The notes: generated by a model from the sequence alone, not told the origin. 64,000 nt of DNA from Hoylesella buccalis ATCC 35310 (GCF_000177075.1 NZ_ADEG01000012.1:1-64000), one strand, 5' to 3'. Positions 16,836-25,875 are shown, counted from the first letter of the stretch. A program made the numbers and translations.

Positions 16836-16867
16836 TTTGCACAAAACATTGACAAATCGTATCTTTG
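16836..16867 (+). promoter_or_regulatory. Promoter of the esterase gene
   Basis: TTTG at 16836-16839, 20 bases, then TATCTTTG at 16860-16867: a full Bacteroidetes promoter 50 bases ahead of the start codon. Confidence 0.6.
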
Positions 16868-16916
16868 CATACAACGATTGGGAACAAAATTGCGTTCCCT
16901 TAACAACAACATTTAG

Positions 16917-17741
16917 ATGAAAACAAGAAAACTCCTCTTAACTCTTAGTTTATTCATTGCAGCGACTTATGCGAACGCTCAGCAGGTATTCGACGTGAAT
17001 TTATGGAATGGCCGAGCCCCACATCCCACCGGTGTTACTACCGACACGGCGAAGGTGCGCGTGTTTCTGCCCGCTGTCAAACGCGCCACAGGACGGGCTG
17101 TGGTTATCTGTCCGGGCGGCGGATATGCTCATTTGGCTTGGGAAAACGAAGGAACCAACTGGGCATCGTTCTTCAATGACATGGGCATTGCTGCCATCGT
17201 ACTGAAATATCGCATGCCCCATGGCGTGAAAGAAGCTCCGCTGAGCGATGCCGAACAGGCGATGCGGCTGGTTCGAAAGAACGCACAGGCATGGCACATC
17301 AACCGTAATGACATCGGTATCATGGGGTTCTCAGCCGGTGGGCACCTTGCCTCAACCGTGGCAACCAAAAGCAAAGGCGACGCAAAGGCCAATTTCCAAA
17401 TACTATTTTATCCCGTGATTACCATGATGCCGGGCTATACACACAAGGGTTCGCACGACAACTTGCTGGGCAAGAATCCAAGTAAGAGCACAGAACGCGA
17501 GTATAGTACCGACCTGCAGGTGAGCCGTGTGTCGCCCAGAGCCTTCATCCTCTTGTCTGATGACGATACCGTGGTGCTGCCTGCCAATGGCGTTAACTAT
17601 TACTTGGAGTTGTATCGGCACGACGTACCGGCATCGTTACACGTCTATCCTTCGGGCGATCATGGTTTTGGATACAACAGTTCGTTCCGCTATCACGTGG
17701 AGATGCGGCTCGAATTGCAAGCATGGTTGCGCAGTTTCTAA
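16917..17741 (+). CDS. Secreted alpha/beta hydrolase, acetyl (xylan) esterase-like
   Basis: A 274-aa exported esterase of the hormone-sensitive-lipase/BD-FAE type. The signal peptide ends at TYANAQQ. The oxyanion-hole stretch VVICPGGGYAHLAWENEG, the nucleophile elbow GFSAGGHLAS, a late acidic LLSDDDTVV and the final His in SGDHGFG make a complete catalytic triad. Such enzymes in Prevotella remove acetyl or other acyl groups from plant polysaccharides; the other glycosidases in the window fit that, but the substrate is inferred. A shared bidirectional terminator follows. Confidence 0.85.
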   Translation: MKTRKLLLTLSLFIAATYANAQQVFDVNLWNGRAPHPTGVTTDTAKVRVFLPAVKRATGRAVVICPGGGYAHLAWENEGTNWASFFNDMGIAAIVLKYRMPHGVKEAPLSDAEQAMRLVRKNAQAWHINRNDIGIMGFSAGGHLASTVATKSKGDAKANFQILFYPVITMMPGYTHKGSHDNLLGKNPSKSTEREYSTDLQVSRVSPRAFILLSDDDTVVLPANGVNYYLELYRHDVPASLHVYPSGDHGFGYNSSFRYHVEMRLELQAWLRSF

Positions 17742-17799
17742 CACAGAAACCGTCCCGCTACGCACCGGTTTGGCGGTTTACACCAGCAACATCTTCACG

Positions 17800-17848
17800 A
17801 AAAGAGGGTGATGGAATTCATTAATCCGTCACCCTCTTTTCGTCTTTT
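17800..17848. terminator. Bidirectional terminator between convergent genes
   Basis: A perfect 12-bp stem, AAAAGAGGGTGA at 17800-17811 with TCACCCTCTTTT at 17829-17840, and a 17-base loop. A-runs and T-runs on both sides suit termination of both the esterase and the convergent lipoprotein gene. Confidence 0.85.
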
Positions 17849-19031
17849 AGAGCCAAGACCGTATCTCAGCATCTAAATCTTTGATTTGCACATCTCGCTT
17901 CTGCAAAGTGTTGTTCTTGTCAATGATGAAATAAGTGGGAATATTCTGCACGTTATAGTTCACGAGAATGGCATTCTGCTCATCAGCGTTGGCATGGACA
18001 TTAATCCAAGGCAACGCCTCTGTCTTTGTCTTCCAAAAGTGCTCATCGGGGTCCAACGACACTTGATAAATCTCAAATCCACGGTCGTGATACTTGTTGT
18101 ACAGTTCGCGAAGGGCCATGATTCGCTCTGTTGACTGCTTGGAAGCGAAGATATGAAAGTCGAGCATCACCACCTTTCCCTTCAGGTCGGTCAGCTTGCG
18201 AAGCACCCCACGGTGATCCGTCAGCGCGATATCAATGAGTCCGGACGTTGCCACCTCACTGGCTGCCAACATCTTACGCTGGTTGTTCTGGATGATTCTC
18301 ACATCCTTCATACCCTCGATGGCAATGTTGTGCAAGTTAGCTCCGCGCTCAGCCTTTGGGTAGTAAGTGTCCCAACTGGTAGCCACAGCGGCGTAAACCT
18401 TCACGTCTTCAGCACTCGCACGTGGATTGAAAATCAGCAAACTTCCGTTCCCAACGTTGATGGTCTGGAAAAGAGCGAAATAAGAAGATGCCTTCATCGG
18501 CTCCTTGTAGATGTAGTTCATCTTCACTTTGTCCTTATAGGCCTCAACCACCTTCTGCAAACTGTCGTTGATGGTCTGCGAATTTAAGTTCAAATTCTGA
18601 GCAATATCCTGAATTTGCTGTTGCAATGCCATCTGCATCAGCGTGAGTTCCTTAATTTTCGAGCAGTTCTCCGACCCCGTCACCTCGTATTGTGAAGCCA
18701 TATTAGGGTATTGAGCCTTGACGTTGACCGTCTCGGTAGAGTCGATCGACACGTTGATGATTTGCCCTGCCATGCGCAGGCGGTAGAACTCCGGCGCATC
18801 GGTTGCTTTCTCACTGAATGCGAACGAGCCGTCTTCACCCAACCGAACAGAGTCGAGCACCTCCGGTCCGTTCAGTCCCATGTTCTCGAAATACAAGGTG
18901 GAATCCTTGGCATTCGCAATAGTACCGTTAACATTGAATTTCTTCTGCGTACACGAAACAGCACACAAAGCACCGCAGGTGATGGCTGTCATGAAAAGAA
19001 TATGATGGAAAGTCTTTTTCATATTTTTCAA
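17847..19031 (-). CDS. DUF4369/thioredoxin-fold lipoprotein lacking CxxC
   Basis: A 394-aa lipoprotein (lipobox ending AVSC, about residue 27) with an N-terminal DUF4369 domain (FNVNGTIANAKDSTLYFENM, then a beta-rich region) and a C-terminal AhpC/TSA-TlpA-like thioredoxin fold (GKVVMLDFHIFASKQSTER, RGFEIYQVSLDPDEHFWK, NIPTYFIIDKNN). The usual WCxPC active site after the first strand is replaced by IFASKQS, so no redox cysteine pair is present; cis-Pro in NIPTYF is kept. It is periplasmic or outer-membrane anchored. Related Bacteroidetes proteins act in redox maintenance, but this one is probably not an oxidoreductase. Confidence 0.8.
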   Translation of the reverse strand: MKNMKKTFHHILFMTAITCGALCAVSCTQKKFNVNGTIANAKDSTLYFENMGLNGPEVLDSVRLGEDGSFAFSEKATDAPEFYRLRMAGQIINVSIDSTETVNVKAQYPNMASQYEVTGSENCSKIKELTLMQMALQQQIQDIAQNLNLNSQTINDSLQKVVEAYKDKVKMNYIYKEPMKASSYFALFQTINVGNGSLLIFNPRASAEDVKVYAAVATSWDTYYPKAERGANLHNIAIEGMKDVRIIQNNQRKMLAASEVATSGLIDIALTDHRGVLRKLTDLKGKVVMLDFHIFASKQSTERIMALRELYNKYHDRGFEIYQVSLDPDEHFWKTKTEALPWINVHANADEQNAILVNYNVQNIPTYFIIDKNNTLQKRDVQIKDLDAEIRSWL

Positions 19032-19052
19032 AATAATGGTCTTTCAATGCTG

Positions 19053-19060
19053 CAAAGATA
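19053..19060 (-). promoter_or_regulatory. -7 element of the thioredoxin-fold lipoprotein gene
   Basis: The minus strand reads TATCTTTG, 22 bases ahead of the start codon. No clear -33 element. Confidence 0.45.
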
Positions 19061-19153
19061 TAGCAAATAATTGAGATTGTCAGCCTACCCAGACGGTTTT
19101 TTGCTAGAGCATGCGTTGGCTGGCCATCAATCATGACCACCCATGTGAGTGAA

Positions 19154-19448
19154 TTTTCTTGACAAGAGGCCCAATCATGCTTGCCGTATTTACAAACCAT
19201 CACCTGCCTGCATGCAAATACGCCAAGGATGAACGTTATTTCTCAACTTGCTGTTACACAGTATATTGCGCATTCATCTCGCCATTTTAACTCCACCTTT
19301 TACGCCTTCACTCGGCAAAAGCATTGCTTTTGCATGTCAATAAGCATGCTTTTGCGGTACAACACCATGCTTATTAGGCACCAAAGTGATGCTTATTTTC
19401 GATGAATCTCATTGCTTTTATAGCGAAAAAGGCTTGTCATCCTACCAA
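19154..19448 (+). repeat. Composite repeat element B: conserved leader plus 22-bp palindrome array
   Basis: The leader has TTTTCTTGACAA (19154-19165), then CGTATTT-N22-GCAAATACG (19185-19222), a dyad. A linker follows. The array begins at 19317, with units 19317-19338, 19339-19360, 19361-19382, 19383-19404, 19405-19426 and a weak sixth. Unit 1 is AAAAGCATTGCTTTTG plus six bases. The distance from the G of GCAAATACG to the end of the first unit core is 119 bases, against 118 in the two other copies. No coding frame spans all copies. Confidence 0.75.
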
Positions 19449-19684
19449 AATGAGCCGTGTTTTCATCCTATAAGCCTATTGATTCTTTCTAGAATCAAAG
19501 TTTTAATGGGTCGTTTTTGGGGCCTTTTTTGGTAAAAATAACCAACATTATACAGTGCCGAACATAATGGTTCAAAACCCTAAGGGTGCTAATTTCGCTC
19601 GCTTAAATTTCACAAAATCATCTTAAAAACTTAAAAAACAAAGTAAAATTGCCTATATATAAAAGGTATAAAGAAACTTTTGTT

Positions 19685-19692
19685 TACTTTTG
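19685..19692 (+). promoter_or_regulatory. topA: -7 element of topA
   Basis: TACTTTTG, matching TAnnTTTG, 29 bases before the topA ATG at 19722. It rules out the longer in-frame start at 19680, which would lie upstream of the transcript. Confidence 0.55.
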
Positions 19693-19721
19693 CCGCAAAT
19701 TATAAGATTCACAAAGAAACA

Positions 19722-22052
19722 ATGCAGAAAAATTTAGTTATCGTAGAGAGCCCCGCAAAGGCGAAGACTATCGAGAAATTTCTAGGCGAAGACTATAAGG
19801 TCATGTCATCATACGGACACATCAGAGACCTGAAGAAAAAAGAGTTGAGCATTGATCCAGATACACTTGAACCCAATTACGAGATTCCGGAAGAGAAGAA
19901 AAAGCTTGTCAACGAATTGAAGAAGCAGGCCAAAGAGGCCAAGAAGGTGTGGCTGGCTTCCGATGAGGACCGCGAGGGAGAGGCCATATCATGGCATCTG
20001 TGTGAGGTGCTTGGTTTGGACGAAGAGAAGACCAACCGCATTGTCTTTCATGAGATTACCAAGCCAGCCATTCTCGAAGCCATCAAGAATCCACGTCATT
20101 TGAACATGGATTTGGTCAACGCACAACAGGCACGCCGTGTGCTCGACCGCCTGGTGGGTTTCCGCTTGTCGCCCGTGTTGTGGCGAAAGGTGAAACCAGC
20201 CCTGTCTGCCGGACGTGTACAGAGCGTGGCCGTACGCCTCATCGTAGAGCGCGAACGCGAGATACAAGTCTTCGAAAGCGAGCCTTACTATCGCATCAAC
20301 GCCATCTTCGTCATCACCAACGAAGACGGATCGGCATCGGAAGTGAAGGCCGAACTGGACAAACGGTTCAACAAACACGAAGAGGCCCTGGCCTTTCTGG
20401 AGCAATGTAAGGATGCCAAGTTCACCGTGGACAGCATCACGCGCAAGCCCCTGAAACGCACGCCAGCACCACCTTTCACCACTTCAACCCTGCAACAGGA
20501 AGCAGCCCGCAAGTTGGGATTTACGGTTGGACAGACCATGATGGTGGCTCAGCACCTGTATGAGAACGGACAAATCACCTACATGCGTACCGACAGCGTG
20601 AACCTCTCACAACTGGCAGTGAACACCTGTAAGGATGAAATCGTGAAGGCATACGGTGCAGAATACAGCAAACCACGCAAGTACCACACGCACTCGAAAG
20701 GCGCACAAGAGGCTCACGAGGCCATTCGCCCAACGTACATGAGCAAGCATGAGATAGAGGGCACGTCGCAAGAACGCCGGTTGTACGACCTGATTTGGAA
20801 ACGCACGCTAGCCAGTCAGATGGCTGACGCACAGTTGGAGAAGACAACCGTGACCATTGACGTAAGCGGTGTGAAAGAACAGTTTACAGCCAATGTCGAA
20901 ATCATCACGTTTGAAGGTTTCATCAAGGCTTATCACGAGTCGAACGACGAGGATGAGAATAACCAAGATGACTACACCCACTCGCTGCCAGCCCTGAAGG
21001 AAGGCGACCTATTGGAACGTCGTGAAATCACCTCAACCGAACGCTATTCGCAAAGTCCGATACGCTACACGGAAGCCAGTCTGGTGAAGAAACTGGAAGA
21101 ATTGGGCATCGGTCGACCCTCTACCTACGCGCCCACCATCAGCACCATACAGCAAAGAGAATATGTGCAGAAGGGCGATAAGAAGGGTACTGATAGGGCA
21201 TACACCATCGATTCGCTGAAGGGCGGCAAGATAACGTCCAAGACTAAGAAAGAAGTGGTGGGCAACGAAAAAGGAAAACTGTTGCCTACGGACATCGGAA
21301 TGGTGGTGAACGACTTCCTGATGGAGAACTTCCCCAGTATCATGGACTACAACTTCACCGCAAATGTGGAAGAGAAATTCGACAGCATTGCTGAGGGAAA
21401 CACCGAGTGGAACAAGATGATGAAGAGCTTTGACAAGAGCTTCAAGCCCACTGTAGAAAAGGTGATGAACGCACGAAGCGAGCACAAGGCTGGCGAACGT
21501 GAGCTGGGTATCGACCCCAAGAGTGGCAAACCGGTGTTCGTGAAGATTGGCAGATACGGACCAGTGGTACAAATCGGTACGGCCGATGATGACGAGAAGC
21601 CCCGATTCTCACAACTCCCAGCGGACAAAAGCATGGAGGAGATGACCTTGGAAGATGCGCTCGAATTGTTCAAACTTCCTCGCACCGTGGGTCAGTTTGA
21701 AGGCACTGACGTGGTGATTGGGGCTGGACGCTTCGGACCCTACGTGCTTCATCAGAAAAAATATGTGTCACTGCCCAAAGAAGAAAACCCGCTAAAGGTG
21801 ACTTTGGAAACTGCCATCCAACTGATAGAACAGAAACGGAAGCAGGAGAAAGAGAGGCACATCAAGTCGTTTGAACAAGACGCAAAATTGGAAGTGCTGA
21901 ATGGTCGTTACGGCCCTTACATCGCTTATGACGGCAAGAATTATCGCTTGCCCAAGGCCATGCATAGCAAGGCAGCCGACTTAACCTATGAGGAGTGCAT
22001 GGACATCGTGCATGCGGCACCTGCAAAGAAGACGGCCAGGAGCAAGAAATAA
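19722..22052 (+). CDS. topA: DNA topoisomerase I
   Basis: Type IA topoisomerase that relaxes negatively supercoiled DNA. The protein begins MQKNLVIVESPAKAKTIEKF (TOPRIM domain), with the acidic ASDEDREGEAISWHL metal site, VNAQQARRVLDRLVGFRLSP, and the active-site Tyr in QITYMRTDSVNLS (near residue 290). The tail has glycine-rich repeats (GRYGPVVQIG, GRFGPYVLH, GRYGPYIAYDG) in place of zinc fingers and ends in a basic KKTARSKK. Length 776 aa is normal for Bacteroidetes. An in-frame codon at 19680 precedes the promoter box, so the start is 19722. aroK follows after 16 bases. Confidence 0.95.
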   Translation: MQKNLVIVESPAKAKTIEKFLGEDYKVMSSYGHIRDLKKKELSIDPDTLEPNYEIPEEKKKLVNELKKQAKEAKKVWLASDEDREGEAISWHLCEVLGLDEEKTNRIVFHEITKPAILEAIKNPRHLNMDLVNAQQARRVLDRLVGFRLSPVLWRKVKPALSAGRVQSVAVRLIVEREREIQVFESEPYYRINAIFVITNEDGSASEVKAELDKRFNKHEEALAFLEQCKDAKFTVDSITRKPLKRTPAPPFTTSTLQQEAARKLGFTVGQTMMVAQHLYENGQITYMRTDSVNLSQLAVNTCKDEIVKAYGAEYSKPRKYHTHSKGAQEAHEAIRPTYMSKHEIEGTSQERRLYDLIWKRTLASQMADAQLEKTTVTIDVSGVKEQFTANVEIITFEGFIKAYHESNDEDENNQDDYTHSLPALKEGDLLERREITSTERYSQSPIRYTEASLVKKLEELGIGRPSTYAPTISTIQQREYVQKGDKKGTDRAYTIDSLKGGKITSKTKKEVVGNEKGKLLPTDIGMVVNDFLMENFPSIMDYNFTANVEEKFDSIAEGNTEWNKMMKSFDKSFKPTVEKVMNARSEHKAGERELGIDPKSGKPVFVKIGRYGPVVQIGTADDDEKPRFSQLPADKSMEEMTLEDALELFKLPRTVGQFEGTDVVIGAGRFGPYVLHQKKYVSLPKEENPLKVTLETAIQLIEQKRKQEKERHIKSFEQDAKLEVLNGRYGPYIAYDGKNYRLPKAMHSKAADLTYEECMDIVHAAPAKKTARSKK

Positions 22053-22068
22053 TTAACTCACCCCAAGC

Positions 22069-22596
22069 ATGGACCGCATCATCATTATGGGATACATGGG
22101 CTCGGGCAAGACAACGCTTGGAAAAGCTTTGTCTAAAGACCTTGACATGCCGTTTTATGATCTTGACTGGTACATCGAAAGCAGGATGAGAAAAACCATC
22201 AAACAGCTCTTTGAGGAGCGAGGCGAAGAGGGGTTCAGGCAGATAGAGTACCGCATGCTGCACGAAGTGGCTGAGTTTGAACACGTCATCCTGAGTTGCG
22301 GAGGTGGCACGCCGTGCTTCTTTGACAACATCGACTACATGAACCGGCAGGGCGAAACCGTTTTTCTGAAAGCCTCGCCCGAGGTGCTTTACGGCCATTT
22401 GAAGATGGGCAGGACGGTCAGACCCCTGTTGCTGGGCAAGACACCAGAGGAAGTGAAAACCTTCATCGGCACGCAACTGAAAGAGCGCGAGCCCTTTTAT
22501 ACGCAGGCAAAGCATACGCTGGACGTCAGTTTGATGGACTCTTACGGCAAGATACAGGCAACCGTAGACCAATTAAAAGTATTATTAAATCTATAA
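22069..22596 (+). CDS. aroK: Shikimate kinase
   Basis: Phosphorylates shikimate at the 3-hydroxyl using ATP, in the cytoplasmic chorismate pathway. The 175-aa protein has the Walker A loop GYMGSGKTTLGKAL at residues 7-20, the shikimate-binding FYDLDWYIE Asp, a DxD/R region with GFRQIEYRML, the CGGGTPCF glycine loop, and the lid arginine in GRTVRPLL. It lies 16 bases after topA and 22 before speA in one direction; the three may share a transcript. Confidence 0.93.
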   Translation: MDRIIIMGYMGSGKTTLGKALSKDLDMPFYDLDWYIESRMRKTIKQLFEERGEEGFRQIEYRMLHEVAEFEHVILSCGGGTPCFFDNIDYMNRQGETVFLKASPEVLYGHLKMGRTVRPLLLGKTPEEVKTFIGTQLKEREPFYTQAKHTLDVSLMDSYGKIQATVDQLKVLLNL

Positions 22597-22618
22597 AAAA
22601 CAGTTTCGTAAAACAACA

Positions 22619-24511
22619 ATGAAGAAGTGGACGATTGAAGATTCAAAAGAGTTGTACAACATCAATGGATGGGGTGTTTCTTATTTTGGCATCAACGAAA
22701 AGGGCAATGCCTATGTGATGCCGTGCAAGGACAATACCGAAATAGACCTGCGAGACGTGATGGACGAGCTGGCTTTGCGCGACGTGAGTTCGCCTGTACT
22801 ATTGCGTTTCCCCGACATTCTTGACAACCGCATCGAGAAAACGGCCAGCTGCTTTGCGCAAGCTGCAAAAGAATACGATTACAAAGCCGAGAACTTCATC
22901 ATCTACCCTATCAAGGTGAACCAAATGCAGCCCGTGGTGGAAGAGATTATCTCTCACGGACAGAAGTTCAACCTGGGTTTGGAGGCGGGCAGCAAGCCAG
23001 AACTTCATGCCGTGATTGCCGTGCAATGCCAGAGCGATTCGCTCATCATTTGCAACGGATACAAAGACCAGAGTTACATAGAGTTGGCACTTTTGGCGCA
23101 AAAGATGGGCAAACGCATCTTCATTGTCATTGAGAAACTGAACGAACTGGACATCATCGCCAAGGCTGCGAAGAAGATTGGCGTACGGCCGAACATTGGT
23201 ATTCGAATCAAGTTGGCATCATCCGGTTCGGGTAAATGGGCAGACAGCGGCGGAGATGCCTCGAAGTTTGGACTGAATTCCTCTGAACTTCTGCTGGCCT
23301 TGAAGATGCTGGAGGAGAAAGGACTCAAAGACTGTCTGCATCTCATCCACTTCCACATCGGTTCTCAAATCACCAAAATTCGCCGCATCCAGACGGCTCT
23401 TCGCGAGGCCGCGCAATACTACATCAACCTACATAAGATGGGGTACAACGTTGATTTCGTGGACTGTGGGGGCGGACTGGGCGTAGATTATGACGGAACG
23501 CGCTCGTCGAGCAGCGAAAGTTCGGTGAATTACTCCATCCAAGAGTATGTCAACGACTGTATTTACACCTTCATTGATGCGGCCAACAAGAATGGCGTGC
23601 CACACCCAAACCTCATCACAGAGAGCGGTCGGTCATTGACAGCGCACCACTCGGTGTTGGTCATTGACGTGTTGGAAACAGCCAGTCTACCGTCCATGCC
23701 TGATGAATTTGAGCCAACCGAAGAAGAACACCAGCTGGTAAAAGACCTGTATGAGATATGGGATAACCTCAATCCACGCTCGATGTTGGAAGATTGGCAC
23801 GATGCAGAGCAAATACGCGAAGAGTCACTCGACTTGTTCGCACTGGGCATTGTCGACCTACAAACGCGCGCAGAGATAGAAAGCATGTACTGGAGTGTGT
23901 GTCGGGAAATCAACATGTTGTCCAAGTCAATGAAGCATGTCCCTGATGAGTTGAGGAATCTTGACAAGCTATTGGCCGATAAATACTTCTGTAATTTCTC
24001 TCTATTCCAGTCGCTTCCCGATAGTTGGGCTATCGATCAGCTCTTCCCTATCTTACCGATTCAGCGGCTGGACGAACGTCCCACACGCAATGCCACACTG
24101 CAAGACATCACCTGCGACAGCGATGGAAAGATAGCAAACTTCGTGACCAACCGCAATATTTCACACGTGTTGCCTCTGCACCCATTGAAGAAAGGCGAGC
24201 CTTACTACCTCGGCGTGTTCCTTGTTGGGGCCTACCAGGAAATCTTAGGCGACCTGCACAATCTCTTTGGCGACACCAATGCCGTGCACATCTCCGTGAA
24301 AAACGGCAAATACAGCATCGACCAAGTGATTGATGGAGAGACGGTAGACGAGGTACTCGACTATGTTCAATACAGTCCGAAGAAACTGGTTAGACAACTG
24401 GAAACGTGGGTAACGAAGAGTGTTAAGCTGGGAAAAATATCCTTGGAAGAAGGTAAAGAGTTTTTAAACAACTACCGTTCGGGTCTTTACGGATATACTT
24501 ACCTGGAATAA
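22619..24511 (+). CDS. speA: Biosynthetic arginine decarboxylase
   Basis: A PLP enzyme of the alanine-racemase-fold decarboxylase group that converts arginine to agmatine, the first step of polyamine synthesis by the agmatine route. The PLP lysine is in FIIYPIKVNQMQPVVEE (about residues 91-108). Further blocks are GLEAGSKPEL, HLIHFHIGSQI, FVDCGGGLGVDYDGT and the C-terminal LITESGRSLTAHHSV. Length 630 aa matches SpeA. It is probably cytoplasmic and multimeric. It follows aroK at 22 bases. Confidence 0.93.
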   Translation: MKKWTIEDSKELYNINGWGVSYFGINEKGNAYVMPCKDNTEIDLRDVMDELALRDVSSPVLLRFPDILDNRIEKTASCFAQAAKEYDYKAENFIIYPIKVNQMQPVVEEIISHGQKFNLGLEAGSKPELHAVIAVQCQSDSLIICNGYKDQSYIELALLAQKMGKRIFIVIEKLNELDIIAKAAKKIGVRPNIGIRIKLASSGSGKWADSGGDASKFGLNSSELLLALKMLEEKGLKDCLHLIHFHIGSQITKIRRIQTALREAAQYYINLHKMGYNVDFVDCGGGLGVDYDGTRSSSSESSVNYSIQEYVNDCIYTFIDAANKNGVPHPNLITESGRSLTAHHSVLVIDVLETASLPSMPDEFEPTEEEHQLVKDLYEIWDNLNPRSMLEDWHDAEQIREESLDLFALGIVDLQTRAEIESMYWSVCREINMLSKSMKHVPDELRNLDKLLADKYFCNFSLFQSLPDSWAIDQLFPILPIQRLDERPTRNATLQDITCDSDGKIANFVTNRNISHVLPLHPLKKGEPYYLGVFLVGAYQEILGDLHNLFGDTNAVHISVKNGKYSIDQVIDGETVDEVLDYVQYSPKKLVRQLETWVTKSVKLGKISLEEGKEFLNNYRSGLYGYTYLE

Positions 24512-24656
24512 TCCGTGGTGGCGACACACTTTTTTATACCTGCTGCACACGATTCCACCAACGTCTACCTCTTGTAAAGAAGGCTTCACCAATAACAAAA
24601 AAGACAAGATTCATCCTACTGATTAACCTAAAAAAATAGTTAAATCTGCAGGTGCA

Positions 24657-24682
24657 TGTAACTTATCCCTATCTCAATCGTC
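24657..24682 (+). promoter_or_regulatory. Candidate ECF-sigma promoter (autoregulatory)
   Basis: TGTAAC at 24657-24662, 16 bases, then CGTC at 24679-24682. An AAC-type -35 and CGTC-type -10 at this spacing is the classic pattern for ECF sigma factors, and no TAnnTTTG box is seen here. The sigma gene starts 18 bases after it, so self-regulation is likely. Confidence 0.5.
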
Positions 24683-24700
24683 ATTTAATTAGAGGCAAAG

Positions 24701-25213
24701 ATGAAGAATATCAGTTTTCGTAACGATGTCTTACCACTCAAAGATGCGCTCTACAGGTTAGCTTTGCGCATCACCCTCAGTCATGAGGAGGCCCAAGACA
24801 TCGTACAAGACACACTGATAAAGGTTTGGGACAAGCGTGAAAGCTGGAATGAAATAGAATCGATAGAAGCCTTCAGCATCACTATCTGCCGCAACTTAGC
24901 GCTCGACAGAATCAAGAAGCACGACAATCTCAATGATTCGCTCGAAGAAAGACAGACAGAAAGCCCAGACACCTCCTCGACACCATTCGAGGATACCCTA
25001 CAACAAGACAGGATAGAGCTTGTGAGAAACCTCGTGAATGCGCTTCCAGAAAAACAAAGAAGCTGCATGCAACTCAGAGATTTCGAGGGAAAGCCTTACA
25101 AAGAAATTGCCAAAATACTGGGCATCAGTGAAGAACAAGTGAAAGTAAACATCTTCAGAGCCCGGCAAACGGTAAAAGAAAGATTTCAAAAATACGACAA
25201 TTATGGATTATAA
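24701..25213 (+). CDS. ECF-type RNA polymerase sigma factor
   Basis: A 170-aa group IV sigma-70 factor with region 2 (ALYRLALRITLSHEEAQDIVQDTLIKVWDKR, about residues 17-48) and region 4 with its helix-turn-helix (LPEKQRSCMQLRDFEGKPYKEIAKILGISEEQVKVN). The acidic linker between them is short and there is no region 3, as in ECF factors. It overlaps the next gene, a probable membrane-bound partner, by 11 bases, the common sigma/anti-sigma arrangement. A candidate self-recognised promoter lies directly upstream. Its stimulus is unknown. Confidence 0.9.
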   Translation: MKNISFRNDVLPLKDALYRLALRITLSHEEAQDIVQDTLIKVWDKRESWNEIESIEAFSITICRNLALDRIKKHDNLNDSLEERQTESPDTSSTPFEDTLQQDRIELVRNLVNALPEKQRSCMQLRDFEGKPYKEIAKILGISEEQVKVNIFRARQTVKERFQKYDNYGL

Positions 25214-25691
25214 ATATATCGAACAACTATTGGAACGCTATTGGGCATGCGAGACAACGCTTCAAGAAGAAGAGATTCTCCGCACGTTCTTCAGTCAGGA
25301 AGACGTTCCAGCGGACTTGCAAAAGTACCGCGCATTGTTCGTATACGCTCAACAAGAAGCAACCCAAAAGGTACTGGGAGACGACTTTGATGAGAAGATT
25401 CTGTCCATGATCGATGAGCCAACACCGGTCAAAGCGCGCACCATCAAGATGAGACAACGGCTGATGCCGCTCTTCAAGGCAGCCGCCGTGGTAGCCATCA
25501 TCCTGACATTGAGCAACGCATTGCAGGTTCCGTTCATGCAGAACAACGACAACATAGGTGCATCCTATGATGGAACAGAACAACTACAACAAGGTACTTC
25601 AGTGGCCATTGGCGACTCTGCGACAATAGACAGCATGCAACAAAGCAACATAACACCCGCAGATGTGCAGCCGGCTACCATCATCAAATAA
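25203..25691 (+). CDS. Small single-pass membrane protein, probable anti-sigma factor
   Basis: A 162-aa protein whose start lies inside the sigma gene. The N-terminal ~80 residues are helical and acidic (YIEQLLERYWACETTLQEEE, LRTFFSQEDVPADLQKYRAL), like the sigma-binding heads seen beside many Bacteroidetes ECF genes. A transmembrane stretch follows (LFKAAAVVAIILTLSNAL, about 97-114), then a low-complexity Gln/Ser/Thr-rich periplasmic tail. No zinc-finger HxxxCxxC is present. I infer anti-sigma function from position and layout; no family match is recognised with certainty. Confidence 0.65.
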   Translation: MDYKYIEQLLERYWACETTLQEEEILRTFFSQEDVPADLQKYRALFVYAQQEATQKVLGDDFDEKILSMIDEPTPVKARTIKMRQRLMPLFKAAAVVAIILTLSNALQVPFMQNNDNIGASYDGTEQLQQGTSVAIGDSATIDSMQQSNITPADVQPATIIK

Positions 25692-25799
25692 GATAATTTC
25701 TATGCTTTCTCAATTATAAAACATGTTTAGTAAAACAAAAACGAAGCTGTGAAGCTTCACTTTTCTCTCAAATTTTTCATAACATACTAACGTACTTAA

Positions 25800-25834
25800 G
25801 AAACGCCACCAAAGGGGTGGCGTTTCGCTATTTT
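25800..25834 (+). terminator. Terminator after the sigma/anti-sigma pair
   Basis: A perfect 11-bp GC-rich stem, GAAACGCCACC at 25800-25810 and GGTGGCGTTTC at 25816-25826, with a 5-base loop, then GCTATTTTAG. It may also serve the convergent CPBP gene. A small palindrome, GTGAAGCTTCAC, lies at 25749-25760. Confidence 0.8.
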
Positions 25835-25875
25835 AGTCATTTCATTTTCATGTCTACCCACCAACAACCCAACAG

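Larger units (their letters stand above)
19032..19721. other. 690-bp divergent intergenic region
   Basis: Holds the lipoprotein promoter (19053-19060), composite repeat element B (19154-19448), an unassigned AT-rich stretch (19449-19680) and the topA -7 element (19685-19692). No credible coding sequence: the short frames here overlap the repeat array and match nothing I know. Confidence 0.6.

Noticed and set aside
19427..19680. RNA gene or riboswitch ahead of topA
   Set aside because: The stretch is AT-rich and I could not draw a convincing conserved fold or recognise a known aptamer.
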